Shown: positions 1 to 8,340 of the stretch, in pieces
Position numbering within the stretch: the stretch's first letter is position 1
Layout of the letters: each line of letters opens with the position of its first letter
Assembly: GCA_019192545.1 (NCBI GenBank)
Contig: JAHCMI010000029.1
Span: 29,199 to 93,198 of the forward strand
Direction: 5' to 3'
Origin: Rivularia sp. MS3
GTDB taxonomy: Bacteria; Cyanobacteriota; Cyanobacteriia; Cyanobacteriales; Nostocaceae
DNA: 64,000 nucleotides
The notes under the pieces: generated by a model
The model's database searches: none
Told to the model about the DNA's origin: nothing
The model's input: the letters and a program-made list of their open reading frames with translations, nothing else
Translations under genes and position numbers: made by a program

Positions 1-1563
1 GCAATTTTTTTTGTTTTGAGTTTAATTGGCATTATCAATCATGAAATGTGGCGCGATGAAACTCAAGCATGGTTAATCGCCAGAGATTCTTCTACTTTAA
101 TTGATTTATATGAAAATTTAAAATATGAAGGACATCAAGGATTATGGCATTTATGTTTGTTTGTGATTGCTAAATTTACTCACAATCCTTTTGCAATGCA
201 GTTTTTTCACATACTGATTGCTACTGCTTCCGTGTTTCTAATTGTTAAGTATTCACCTTTTAATCTTGTACAAAAAACTTTTTTGAGTTTTAGCTATTTT
301 ACATTTTTTGAATACAATCTAATTAGCAGAAACTATAATTTAGGCTTATTCTTAGTTCTACTGTTTTGCTACTTATTTACTCGTAAGAATATAAACTACA
401 TTGCGATTTCTTTAACGTTAGCATTATTAGCAAATACAAATGTTTATTCTTTACTAATTTGTATGTGCTTAACTGCTACTTTAGCAATTGATTTAATCCA
501 AAAACATTTCAGACAAAAAATTCCATTAAATCGCCGACAAAAAAAATGTTTACAAATAAGCTTTTTTATCGTCATTTTAGGTATATCCTTCTCAATTTTT
601 CAGTTAATTCCAGTTGCTATACTAGATACCGTACAAGACATCAATAAAAATATAAGTCAAAGTACAACTCAAAGTGCAACTCAAGATGCAGCCCAAGATA
701 CAGTCGCACCCAAACTAAATTTAATAGTAATTATTATCAAGCGGTTAAGTTATGCTCTCAGGACTGTTTTTAATAGCTATGTCCCTATTCCTAATTTGCT
801 AGACTATAATTTCTGGGATTATAATATTATGTCTAACTCCAGATTTACGATAGTCTTATCATCATTATTTTCTTTAGTTATACTATGTTTCTCAATATTT
901 ATATTCATTGAAACACCACAAGTATTATTATTATATTTATCAGGTACGTTTTCCATAATTCTGTTTACATGGTTAAAATGGCAAGGCAGTTTAAGGCATC
1001 ACGGTAATTTATTCATTGTTTTTATCGCTTGTTTATGGATAAGTAAATTATCCGATAAATCTGATATTATCTCGAAACATTTTCGACGAACGACTAAATT
1101 TTTGCAGAAATATCAGAAAAAGTTTATTATAACTATTTTACTTATTCAAATGCTATCTGGTTTCTATGCTTATAGCATGGATTTGATTCACCCCTTTTCT
1201 AAAAGTCAAGCAGCAGCAAATTTTATTCAAAAGCAAAACCTCAGCGATAAATTTATTCTTGCAGATAGAGATACAATCGTTTCGCCTATTTCTGCTTATT
1301 TAGATAAAAAAATATTTTATATCGCATATGATAAACTAGGAAGCTTCTTTTTCAACCCTAAGTCCAAGTTTATTCAAAACCAATCAGAGCTAATTCAGAA
1401 AGTAGAAAATTTAGTTGCAAATAACTCTAGAGAAAATCTTTTGATATTAGGCTATCCTCTTTACATTCAATCTCAAAACTTAAAAATTAGTTTAATCGGT
1501 CAATTTACTAATAGCATTGTTGCTGAAGAAAGCTACTATATATATTCAATCGAAAATCCTTAA
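1..1563 (+). CDS. Multi-spanning membrane protein, possible GT-C glycosyltransferase (5' end missing)
   Basis: The frame is open from the first base of the window, so the gene begins upstream and only its last 520 or so codons are visible. The product has about ten hydrophobic segments and a more polar C-terminal part. Near the visible N-terminus is the string MWRDETQAW; an acidic D-E pair in the first external loop is typical of GT-C lipid-linked sugar transferases (ArnT/PMT-like), so a role in envelope glycan or glycolipid synthesis is an inference. A polar stretch rich in S, T, Q and D near residue 215-230 has short internal repeats and probably forms a loop. Very AT-rich. No neighbouring gene helps. 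The reading frame is certain, the family is not. Confidence 0.75.
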   Translation, partial: AIFFVLSLIGIINHEMWRDETQAWLIARDSSTLIDLYENLKYEGHQGLWHLCLFVIAKFTHNPFAMQFFHILIATASVFLIVKYSPFNLVQKTFLSFSYFTFFEYNLISRNYNLGLFLVLLFCYLFTRKNINYIAISLTLALLANTNVYSLLICMCLTATLAIDLIQKHFRQKIPLNRRQKKCLQISFFIVILGISFSIFQLIPVAILDTVQDINKNISQSTTQSATQDAAQDTVAPKLNLIVIIIKRLSYALRTVFNSYVPIPNLLDYNFWDYNIMSNSRFTIVLSSLFSLVILCFSIFIFIETPQVLLLYLSGTFSIILFTWLKWQGSLRHHGNLFIVFIACLWISKLSDKSDIISKHFRRTTKFLQKYQKKFIITILLIQMLSGFYAYSMDLIHPFSKSQAAANFIQKQNLSDKFILADRDTIVSPISAYLDKKIFYIAYDKLGSFFFNPKSKFIQNQSELIQKVENLVANNSRENLLILGYPLYIQSQNLKISLIGQFTNSIVAEESYYIYSIENP

Positions 1564-1720
1564 TAGACAATATCTAATCATAAATATTTGATAGTTAATA
1601 ATTTTATCGGCAACCATACTGTATAAGTTATATCGTAGTTTTTTGCTGATTCAGGGATATTAAGTAGACATCTCCGAAAAACTTGTCAGTTTCAATTTAC
1701 ACTCAGAATCAATCTCTACT

Positions 1721-1762
1721 CTCTACTTGTTTCCTATCCCTCGAAAGATAAGTAGAGTTTTT
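1721..1762 (+). terminator. Intrinsic terminator
   Basis: CTCTACTT (1721-1728) pairs with AAGTAGAG (1750-1757), with a further TATC/GATA pairing inside, followed directly by five T. It lies about 160 bases after the stop of the membrane protein gene and would end that transcript. Confidence 0.6.
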
Positions 1763-1828
1763 GAACATGTCTTCGGAAAATGAAGGAATAGACTGTAGTT
1801 GTTTTACAGCAGAATTAGTAACGTAATT

Positions 1829-1899
1829 ATCAACTCGATAGTTAAATATGACTAAATATAACTAAATATGACTAAATACCATATTCACATCGAGTTGAT
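1829..1899. promoter_or_regulatory. Four 10-bp direct repeats framed by an 11-bp inverted repeat
   Basis: ATCAACTCGAT (1829-1839) and its exact reverse complement ATCGAGTTGAT (1889-1899) enclose four consecutive 10-mers (1841-1880): GTTAAATATG, ACTAAATATA, ACTAAATATG, ACTAAATACC. The 10-base period is close to one helical turn, so each AAAT tract faces the same side. The position, just ahead of the Npun_F0494-type gene, fits a protein-binding array or a bent promoter region. The geometry is seen directly; the function is inferred. Confidence 0.55.
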
Positions 1900-1935
1900 T
1901 CGTGAGAATTAAACCTTGTCCGCAGAACTACACCC

Positions 1936-2466
1936 ATGCAATTTGCGACAACGGTGCATGTTCCTTGCTCTCTATTCTTAGTACTGCAAGATAAAAATTT
2001 AGTAAATGAAAAAAACATTACTATTAATATAGTAAGTAAAAATAATGCCAATATAGCTAAAATGCCTGCTGTGGATTCACAAACTCAAAAGAAATTTGCC
2101 TATACTGATTTCACCCAAAAACGAGCTATCCGAGCCTTAAGATGTTCGCCTTTTAAATTAAGCTTGTTTCAACAAATGCTTTCTGAGCGTGTAGCCATGA
2201 GTGAAATTTCTGGGTCAAATGGTCTCAGAAATAACTATACAAAAAATTCTTTATCCGAATTAGCCGCTGACAACGCTTTGTTATGGTTAATTGAAGTTGG
2301 TTTACTGCGGCGTGAAGTCGATGGACAAGGAATTACAGATAGTTTTCGCTTAACTCCTTTAGGTCGTCAACTCGTAGAAAATGCATCACCCCAATCTTGG
2401 GATGCTCCAACAATTGGCGATCGCCTGCTGAATGCATTAATACGTATATTTAGATTGCCTTTTTAA
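1936..2466 (+). CDS. Npun_F0494 family protein (conserved cyanobacterial hypothetical)
   Basis: I recognise the conserved cyanobacterial family from the RALRCSPFKLSLFQQML stretch, the central ALLWLIEVGLLRREVDGQG segment and the short basic/hydrophobic C-terminus ending in RLPF. The helical pattern with GLLRRE followed by SFRLTPLG resembles a winged-helix fold, but no function is established. The ORF starts at 1936, but the first 42 residues are low-complexity and unlike the family. The ATG at 2062 (MPAVDSQ) is a more likely start and would give 134 residues. The phased repeat array lies 160-230 bases upstream of that start. It is transcribed alone; cobQ begins 233 bases later. Confidence 0.75.
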   Translation: MQFATTVHVPCSLFLVLQDKNLVNEKNITINIVSKNNANIAKMPAVDSQTQKKFAYTDFTQKRAIRALRCSPFKLSLFQQMLSERVAMSEISGSNGLRNNYTKNSLSELAADNALLWLIEVGLLRREVDGQGITDSFRLTPLGRQLVENASPQSWDAPTIGDRLLNALIRIFRLPF

Positions 2467-2699
2467 ATTAATTAGGTAAGTAAAAGTTAGGAGTTAGCTT
2501 GAGAAGGGAACAATAAGTACTGAAGCCTCTACTCCCTTTATGAAGTGTATACAAGCTTAAATATAAATTCGTCTTCATTTTGAATGGGATTTTATGGCTA
2601 AGACTAAGTGGGACTAACCACATAGTCGTTAATGCCGTTTTTCCCTGGCTTCATACTTTAACGATTGGAAGTCCGATAAAGAAAAAATAATAGCTAACT

Positions 2700-4178
2700 A
2701 TGAAATCAATTATGGTAGTGGGTACAACATCCCACGCAGGGAAATCACTTTTATGCGCTGCAATATGTCGTATATTATCACGACGTGGTTGGCGAGTGGC
2801 TCCCTTTAAAGGTCAAAATATGGCAAACAATGCTTATGTTACAGCCAATGGAGGAGAAATTGGTTATGCACAAGCGGTACAAGCTTGGGCTGCTGGAGTA
2901 GTTCCTTGGATCGAAATGAACCCAGTTTTACTCAAGCCCCAGGGAGATATGACTTCCCAAGTAATTATCAAAGGTAAAGCTGTCGGAAAAGTCAGCGCTA
3001 CCGATTATTACGAGCAATATTTTGATTTGGGATGGAGAGCCATTGAGGAATCCCTACATAATCTAGGAACAGAATTTGATTTACTAGTTTGCGAAGGAGC
3101 CGGAAGTCCAGCGGAAATAAATCTTAAGCACCGCGATTTAACTAATATGCGAGTTGCCAAGCATTTAAACGCTATGACTCTATTAGTAGTTGACATCGAA
3201 CGAGGTGGAGCATTTGCTCACGTTGTCGGTACTTTGGAATTATTGGAGCCAGAAGAAAGAGCTTTAATCAAAGGTATTGTAATTAATAAGTTCCGGGGGC
3301 AGCGTTCGATATTAGAACCAGGAATTAAATGGCTCGAAGAAAAGACGGGCATTCCAGTAATAGGAGTTATCCCTTATTTAGAGCAAGTATTCCCTGCGGA
3401 AGACTCGCTGGATTTATTGGAAAGAAAACCTCGTAAATTTAACGGCGAACTAAATATTTCGGTGGTTAAGTTACCAAGAATCGCCAATTTTACCGATTTT
3501 GACCCATTAGAATCAGAACCCAGCGTCGGCGTAAAATACCTGAGTCCAAAACACGAGTTAGGACATCCAGATGCAGTAATTCTTCCGGGAACTAAAACTA
3601 CTATACCCGACTTATTAATGCTGCAAAGAACGGGAATGGCCGAACAAATTCAAAATTATGCCGCAGCCGGTGGTACCGTACTCGGAATCTGTGGTGGTTT
3701 TCAAATTTTGGGACAGATGATAGCCGATCCAGAAGGGATAGAAGGACAAGCCGGTAGATTTGGGGGCTTGGGATTACTACCTGTAAAAAGCGTAATTACC
3801 GGGCAAAAAATCGCCAGACAGCGTCAAGTTACTTCTAATTTTCCTCAAACTGGCTTGCCGGTTCATGGGTTTGAAATTCACCAAGGACGCTCGCGAATTG
3901 AAACTCAAGGCCCTGCCGCTCAAGGTTTTGAGCCTTTATTTGACGATATTAATTTAGGTTTAGTAGATAAGTGTCAATCAGTATGGGGTACTTATCTTCA
4001 TGGTATGTTTGATAATGGACCTTGGCGACGCGCTTGGCTAAATCGCTTGCGGCAGCAGCGCGGTTTGAAATCTCTACCTACTGGGGTTCCTAACTACCGC
4101 GAGCAAAGGGAAAAATTATTAGATTCTTTGGCAGTAAATGTAGAACGCTATTTGGATTTAAGCGTTTTGTTATCGTAG
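2700..4178 (+). CDS. cobQ: Cobyric acid synthase CobQ
   Basis: Glutamine-dependent amidotransferase that amidates four carboxyl groups of adenosylcobyrinic acid a,c-diamide to give adenosylcobyric acid, in the cytoplasm, during (pseudo)cobalamin synthesis. The N-terminal half is a dethiobiotin-synthetase-like ATPase with the nucleotide loop GTTSHAGKS and the FKGQNMANNAYVT motif. The C-terminal class I amidotransferase domain carries the nucleophile Cys331 in GICGGFQILG and the HGFEIHQGR and GTYLHG segments with the catalytic His. At 492 residues it is a normal length. No other cob gene is nearby, and I saw no cobalamin riboswitch in the 230 bases upstream. The start is supported by MKSIMVVGTTSHAGKS, the usual N-terminus of the family. 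Confidence 0.97.
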   Translation: MKSIMVVGTTSHAGKSLLCAAICRILSRRGWRVAPFKGQNMANNAYVTANGGEIGYAQAVQAWAAGVVPWIEMNPVLLKPQGDMTSQVIIKGKAVGKVSATDYYEQYFDLGWRAIEESLHNLGTEFDLLVCEGAGSPAEINLKHRDLTNMRVAKHLNAMTLLVVDIERGGAFAHVVGTLELLEPEERALIKGIVINKFRGQRSILEPGIKWLEEKTGIPVIGVIPYLEQVFPAEDSLDLLERKPRKFNGELNISVVKLPRIANFTDFDPLESEPSVGVKYLSPKHELGHPDAVILPGTKTTIPDLLMLQRTGMAEQIQNYAAAGGTVLGICGGFQILGQMIADPEGIEGQAGRFGGLGLLPVKSVITGQKIARQRQVTSNFPQTGLPVHGFEIHQGRSRIETQGPAAQGFEPLFDDINLGLVDKCQSVWGTYLHGMFDNGPWRRAWLNRLRQQRGLKSLPTGVPNYREQREKLLDSLAVNVERYLDLSVLLS

Positions 4179-4184
4179 TTAATG

Positions 4185-4225
4185 GTTAGTAGTTAGTTGT
4201 TAGTCGATTGAAGCTAACTACTAAC
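4185..4225. repeat. Hairpin from short tandem repeats between cobQ and the 2Fe-2S gene
   Basis: GTTAGTAGTTAG (4185-4196) is followed by its exact complement CTAACTACTAAC (4214-4225). The arms are made of the TTAGTAG-type heptamer that recurs elsewhere in the window. There is no T-run, so it is a dispersed repeat more than a clear terminator. Confidence 0.6.
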
Positions 4226-4257
4226 TACTTCTGTCATAGTTTTATTAATCTCTGAAC

Positions 4258-4497
4258 ATGAGCGTTAAAGTCCACTTTTTGCCGGATGATGTTACGGTTG
4301 ATGCCCAAGCCGGAGAACCTTTACTTGATGTCGCTGATAGAGCAGGGGTATTGATTCCTACGGGTTGTTTAATGGGTTCTTGTCATGCTTGTACCGTTGA
4401 GGTTAAAGATGGAGATATTATCCGCGCTTGCATTAGTTCTGTACCAGCAGGTAAAGAAGAATTAACAATTAATATATTTAGCGACCCTACCTGGTAA
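4258..4497 (+). CDS. Small 2Fe-2S ferredoxin-like protein
   Basis: A 79-residue protein with the ferredoxin beta-grasp pattern and cysteines at 37, 42, 45 and 58. C-x4-C-x2-C is the plant-type cluster loop, but the fourth cysteine follows after only 12 residues instead of the usual 29 or so, so the loop between the third and fourth ligands is shortened. It probably carries electrons in the cytoplasm; the partner is unknown. It lies 80 bases after cobQ on the same strand, so the two may be co-transcribed across the hairpin at 4185-4225. Short ferredoxins of this kind are common in cyanobacteria, but I cannot assign a pathway. Confidence 0.85.
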   Translation: MSVKVHFLPDDVTVDAQAGEPLLDVADRAGVLIPTGCLMGSCHACTVEVKDGDIIRACISSVPAGKEELTINIFSDPTW

Positions 4498-4526
4498 AAG
4501 TTAAAAGATAGTTTGCTAATTTTTAG

Positions 4527-4976
4527 CTATTCAAGCGGACTAATTCCAGTTTGAGCGTATTCTTTGAACCTTTGCAAATTTTCTTGCAATGTGGTTTCTA
4601 CAACCCGTCCGAGAAATAAATTATCCATGATTTTGCCAATAATACCCGGTATTGCATAACCAACGGTTAGTTTGACAATACTACTATTATGGCGGTCGTA
4701 AAATCTAATCGCACCCCTGTTAGGTAAACCATCAACTGATTCCCATTGGATGATCTGATTGGGAATCACTTTCACAATCCGCGATCGCCAACTAAAATTA
4801 AAGCCGCCGGTATCTAATTTCCACAGCGATAATTCCGGATTATCTTCAAGAATCTTGACTGAATCAATCCATTTCATCCAGCGAGGCATCTGTTCTAAAT
4901 CCGACCACATACCCCATACTCTATCTATAGGAGCTTCTACCTCGACTTGTACGGTATGCTCCAACCAGTTAGCCAT
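4527..4976 (-). CDS. SRPBCC family (START-like) protein
   Basis: 149 residues with the polyketide-cyclase/dehydrase pattern: an N-terminal strand (HTVQVEVEAPIDRVWGMW), the typical WSDLEQMPRWMKWI segment, alternating strands, and a long C-terminal helix (TTLQENLQRFKEYAQ). Such proteins form a deep hydrophobic cavity that binds lipid-like ligands. It lies 81 bases downstream of zds on the same strand, an arrangement I believe is common in cyanobacteria. A role in handling carotenoid or another lipid is a plausible inference with no direct support. Confidence 0.85.
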   Translation of the reverse strand: MANWLEHTVQVEVEAPIDRVWGMWSDLEQMPRWMKWIDSVKILEDNPELSLWKLDTGGFNFSWRSRIVKVIPNQIIQWESVDGLPNRGAIRFYDRHNSSIVKLTVGYAIPGIIGKIMDNLFLGRVVETTLQENLQRFKEYAQTGISPLE

Positions 4977-5034
4977 TCCTTATTAATATCCTAATTTTTG
5001 ATTTGGAACTCTTGAAGGCATCAATCGATAATTT

Positions 5035-5067
5035 TTTAAGAAACATTTAAGAAACATTTAAGAAACA
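5035..5067. repeat. 11-bp tandem triplication across the zds stop codon
   Basis: Three exact head-to-tail copies of TTTAAGAAACA occur at 5035-5045, 5046-5056 and 5057-5067. The zds stop codon (5058-5060, complement) lies inside the last copy, so the final residues of the protein and its stop are part of the repeat. It looks like a replication-slippage product. Confidence 0.85.
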
Positions 5068-6518
5068 AGTGCGCTGCGATTGGTTTTTATATTTTCCAAA
5101 ACAACCTTAGCCGCACGTCTTCCTGAAATAGTAGCTCCTTCCATACTATCGATATAATCTTGCTGAGTATAACTACCCGCCAGAAAGAAATTTTCTATAG
5201 GGGTTTTTTGTGGCGGACGATAAACATCCATTCCCGGCGCTTCTCGATACAATGATTGAGCTAACTTTACGACACTGTACCAAGTCATGTTTAATTCTCG
5301 GGATGAAGGAAATAACTTGTGTACTTGAGCCAAGACATGTTTGGCTATCTCTTCATTACTTTTCTTAATAAAAGGGTCTCCCGGCGTTAGTACCAGTTGC
5401 ATTAAAGAGCCACTTCCTTGCCGATAATAATCAGATGGGCTGGTTAAAGCTAAATCGGCAAAGCAAGAAAAGTCAGCATCAGGAGTATAGAGTAAATTAT
5501 CTATTCCCGCAGCTTGTTCGAGTTGTTTGCGTTTTTGAGCATCCTGCATTTCTGTAACCCAACCATCAAAGCGCAATTGCACTGTGGCAACGGGTACTGC
5601 ATCCAATTTATAAATGTTGTCGAATTCTGACCATTTACGCCATTCTGAAGGAATTAAACGAGTAATTCCAGGTACGTCACAAGCACCAATGTAAGCATCA
5701 GCAGTTATATGTTCTTCTGTATCGCCATTTGCAATTACTAATCCATCAACTTGAGTTACACCTGCTTGTTCGCTAAAATTTATTTTTCGTACTTGGCGGC
5801 GAGTATGAATTTTTGTTCCCCTCTGTTGTAGATAATTCACAATTGGTTTGTGCAAATACTCTTGAGGGGAACCTTCGAGCATCCGTAACTTTGAAGCTTC
5901 AGTTCTGGCTGCAAACAACTGAAATATTGTCAACATGCAACGGGCTGACATATTTTCGCAGTCTATAAATCCTAAAGCATAAGCGATAGGATTCCACATC
6001 CGCTCGATACTTCCATTGTTACCACCATGACTGCGGAACCAATCTGCAAAGCTAACTTTATCCAAGTCACGGATAGTTCTCATAGCACCTTCAAAATCAA
6101 CTAAGCCTCTTACAACCGGGCTTGTTCCTAATGCCAGAGAATTTTGCAGCTTATCCCCAAATGACAATTGAGAAGTGGTAAAAAAAGCTTTTAATCCATT
6201 AAAGGGAGCGCCAGTAAGGAAGCGAAAATCTAAAGCGCCGGTTCGCCCACCTTCATTTATGAAGTTATGGATATGTTCCTTCGGACGTAAGTGTTCAAAT
6301 GCACCCACTTTTTTCATCAAATCAAACAATTGATAGTAGCACCCAAAAAAGACATGCAATCCCATTTCCAGGTGATTGCCATCACTATCAATCCAACTAC
6401 CTACTTTCCCACCGATAAATGGGCGAGACTCGAAAATTTGGATTTCACAACCGGCATCTGCTAAATCTACAGCACATGATAAACCGGCTAGTCCCGCACC
6501 TACGATTGCAACTCGCAT
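5058..6518 (-). CDS. zds: 9,9'-di-cis-zeta-carotene desaturase
   Basis: Plant-type desaturase (CrtQ/Zds) that converts 9,9'-di-cis-zeta-carotene through neurosporene to prolycopene, using plastoquinone as acceptor, at the membrane. The N-terminus is an FAD-binding Rossmann motif ([21 protein letters not shown]) followed by [14 protein letters not shown]. The C-terminal FAD-contact region reads [18 protein letters not shown]. The 486 residues match the family. Its start is supported by the motif beginning at residue 3. An SRPBCC gene follows on the same strand. The C-terminal tail ends in a tandem 11-bp repeat, so the last residues are probably variable between relatives. Confidence 0.97.
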   Translation of the reverse strand: MRVAIVGAGLAGLSCAVDLADAGCEIQIFESRPFIGGKVGSWIDSDGNHLEMGLHVFFGCYYQLFDLMKKVGAFEHLRPKEHIHNFINEGGRTGALDFRFLTGAPFNGLKAFFTTSQLSFGDKLQNSLALGTSPVVRGLVDFEGAMRTIRDLDKVSFADWFRSHGGNNGSIERMWNPIAYALGFIDCENMSARCMLTIFQLFAARTEASKLRMLEGSPQEYLHKPIVNYLQQRGTKIHTRRQVRKINFSEQAGVTQVDGLVIANGDTEEHITADAYIGACDVPGITRLIPSEWRKWSEFDNIYKLDAVPVATVQLRFDGWVTEMQDAQKRKQLEQAAGIDNLLYTPDADFSCFADLALTSPSDYYRQGSGSLMQLVLTPGDPFIKKSNEEIAKHVLAQVHKLFPSSRELNMTWYSVVKLAQSLYREAPGMDVYRPPQKTPIENFFLAGSYTQQDYIDSMEGATISGRRAAKVVLENIKTNRSALVS

Positions 6519-6679
6519 TCCGTTTTTTTTGATTGAGCATCTTTAAACGATTGTAACTGAGTTGGTGTCAGAATTTGCCATGCAAAAAATAATAATGTAG
6601 AACATACAGATTGAAAGCTCTACATTTGAATAATTTTCAACCGTTTAGCAAAAGTGAAATTTGCTTTTACCTATGAGTT

Positions 6680-6850
6680 TTACCCTGCTACATCTTTACT
6701 TTCTCCCGATATAGACAAACCTCGGATTAATTCTCGAATTACATCTGTAGCAGGTCTGCCAGTTTGCTGGCAATATTTTTCCAGTTTTTCCGCTTCTTGT
6801 GCTGCGAGATTGACTGTTATACGTTTTACAGCCCATTTCTTATTGGTCAT
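6680..6850 (-). CDS. Small ribbon-helix-helix (CopG-like) protein
   Basis: Reading the minus strand from the ATG at 6850 gives 56 residues: MTNKKWAVKRITVNLAAQEA, then EKLEKYCQQTGRPATDVIRE, then a short tail ending GESKDVAG. A beta-strand with alternating basic residues (AVKRITVNL) followed by two amphipathic helices with a GRP turn is the CopG/MetJ-type DNA-binding fold. Such proteins act as dimeric repressors or as antitoxins; no toxin gene adjoins, so a stand-alone regulator is more likely. It lies 160 bases upstream of zds on the same strand. The plus-strand frame across it has no recognisable product. Confidence 0.7.
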   Translation of the reverse strand: MTNKKWAVKRITVNLAAQEAEKLEKYCQQTGRPATDVIRELIRGLSISGESKDVAG

Positions 6851-7158
6851 TGTGTAGTGTTATCTGCTGTATATTGACATCATGAAAGGAATCAAAATAA
6901 ATAATGAGAGCGATAATCCTATCAAAGTTGCTAGAAGTAAACAATATTTGTATCAACACAAAAAGTAAAGTTTAGTTTCCTCACAATATAAGTGAAAGCA
7001 ACGCTTGGGTCGATATCATTATTTATCAACATTTATCAACTAAGGAATGTTAGTTCACTTGAAGGTAGATTGATTGCCCACGGGAGATAAACTCAAAATT
7101 TTATCGTGCAACCAGGTGATAGAAATAAATTTTATAAATTTATTAGAGAGATTTACTG
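6851..7158. other. Spacer, nothing recognised
   Basis: AT-rich spacer between the ribbon-helix-helix gene and the 393-residue protein gene. It should contain the promoter of the former. A short direct repeat TTATCAACATTTATCAAC lies near 7020. No RNA gene or clear terminator seen. Confidence 0.5.
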
Positions 7159-8340
7159 TTAAGCAAATAACGGTTTATAAGTTTTTCTCTCTTCATAAGC
7201 ATTTAATTCTATCTCACATGTATTTTCGCTAAATACTTCCGGAGAAAACATATGCCAAAGCACCTGAAAATATGGCATCAAAGTATTAGCTTGTTCGGTA
7301 TTGAGGCGTTCGCTAATTTCCTGTCCTAATAGATGCAGCATCTGACGAATTATTTCCCAACTTACTTTTAAAGTTGGATAAAGCATCACACATAAAGGAA
7401 ATAATTCATGTGTAATTGCAGCTATATTTCCTTCGAGAACGCATACCCACAAGTACACCTGAAACATTTCCACATCACGGATACTAGAAATAATAACTTT
7501 TTGATTATTTAAGTTGCCAGAATAAGAGCGATAACCTGGATATAACTCAATTACTTTTCGAGTAATTCTCTTGGCGATATGAGTACTAACTGGTAATAGA
7601 TTTCTTACGGCACTTACAGCTAAGGAATCGGAATCCAGTTTTGCCGCTGCCGTGTAAGCACGTTGCAACGGCATATATAAACAATCGTCAATTACTTTGA
7701 AGTAAGTACTAAGTATGCTTTGTTCAATGCCAGAAAGTAACTGTAAAAGCATTTGACCGGTGTAATGAAACTGCATACTTACAAAGCCAATTACTCTAGG
7801 ATCTTTTTGCGTGTATTTTTGTCTTAAGTCTCCAAGGGAAGAACTAATCGCCTTTGTTAATTGATAGGGAGCAAGCTGTTCGACATATGTTGGCTCTTCA
7901 GGAGAAGATAATGATTCATCTTTAGCTGCTAATTCAATTAACATAGATGGTTCCCGTGGTGCTGCTTGCATATAAACATCTAAGGATTTTTCATAGATTG
8001 TGAAAGAATCTCTTGTAATTTCCCACGGGTCGATTAATTCTGCTTTGATACGATGCCTTTTGGGCTGTTTAGTCAGCAGTTTCTCAGTTTTTTTCCAAGC
8101 TTGCAAACTAATATTTCGCATGGATGCTTTAAGCTTTTGCGCTGTTATTTCTCGCCGAGCTTGAGACGTTACCACCTGAAAATTTTGCTCCTCAGCAGGA
8201 TTACTACCGCCAAAATCAATAGAATCAACGTCAAGATTTCGCAAATATTTTCTTGCCCATTGCACTCCTAAAGATTCAATACTGGCATTTTTTATTTGCT
8301 TTTTATAAAAGCTGGAATTATTCCCTAAGTATTCGTACAT
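7159..8340 (-). CDS. Uncharacterised protein, 393 residues
   Basis: I do not recognise this protein. It is mostly alpha-helical, without a signal peptide or membrane segment. Residues 60-110 are basic (QARREITAQKLKASMRN, KQPKRHRIKAEL), the middle is polar, and the C-terminal half has long hydrophobic helices with several Trp and Cys (LWVCVLEGNIAAITHELFPL). The start MYEYLGNN is the only ATG near the 5' end. It stands alone between two long spacers. Codon use looks like that of its neighbours, and the long intact frame argues for a real gene. Confidence 0.75.
   Translation of the reverse strand: MYEYLGNNSSFYKKQIKNASIESLGVQWARKYLRNLDVDSIDFGGSNPAEEQNFQVVTSQARREITAQKLKASMRNISLQAWKKTEKLLTKQPKRHRIKAELIDPWEITRDSFTIYEKSLDVYMQAAPREPSMLIELAAKDESLSSPEEPTYVEQLAPYQLTKAISSSLGDLRQKYTQKDPRVIGFVSMQFHYTGQMLLQLLSGIEQSILSTYFKVIDDCLYMPLQRAYTAAAKLDSDSLAVSAVRNLLPVSTHIAKRITRKVIELYPGYRSYSGNLNNQKVIISSIRDVEMFQVYLWVCVLEGNIAAITHELFPLCVMLYPTLKVSWEIIRQMLHLLGQEISERLNTEQANTLMPYFQVLWHMFSPEVFSENTCEIELNAYEERKTYKPLFA

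Larger units (their letters stand above)
1564..2061. other. Spacer with terminator and repeat array
   Basis: Non-coding apart from the weakly supported first 42 codons of the next ORF. It holds a hairpin with a T-run (1721-1762) and the phased repeat array (1829-1899), both listed separately. Nothing else recognised. Confidence 0.6.

Noticed and set aside
1936-2061. Extended N-terminus of the Npun_F0494-type protein
   Set aside because: Low-complexity Asn/Lys-rich residues unlike the family; the ATG at 2062 is the better start, though I left the longer frame as the listed boundary.
2470-2699. Cobalamin riboswitch ahead of cobQ
   Set aside because: I looked for a B12-box-like element and found none.
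3008-3196. Minus-strand frame inside cobQ
   Set aside because: Shadow of a well-supported gene, no recognisable motif.
4759-4986. Plus-strand frame across the SRPBCC gene
   Set aside because: Antisense shadow of a conserved protein.
6654-6857. 67-codon plus-strand frame
   Set aside because: Its complement encodes a ribbon-helix-helix protein with a proper fold pattern, which explains the open frame.
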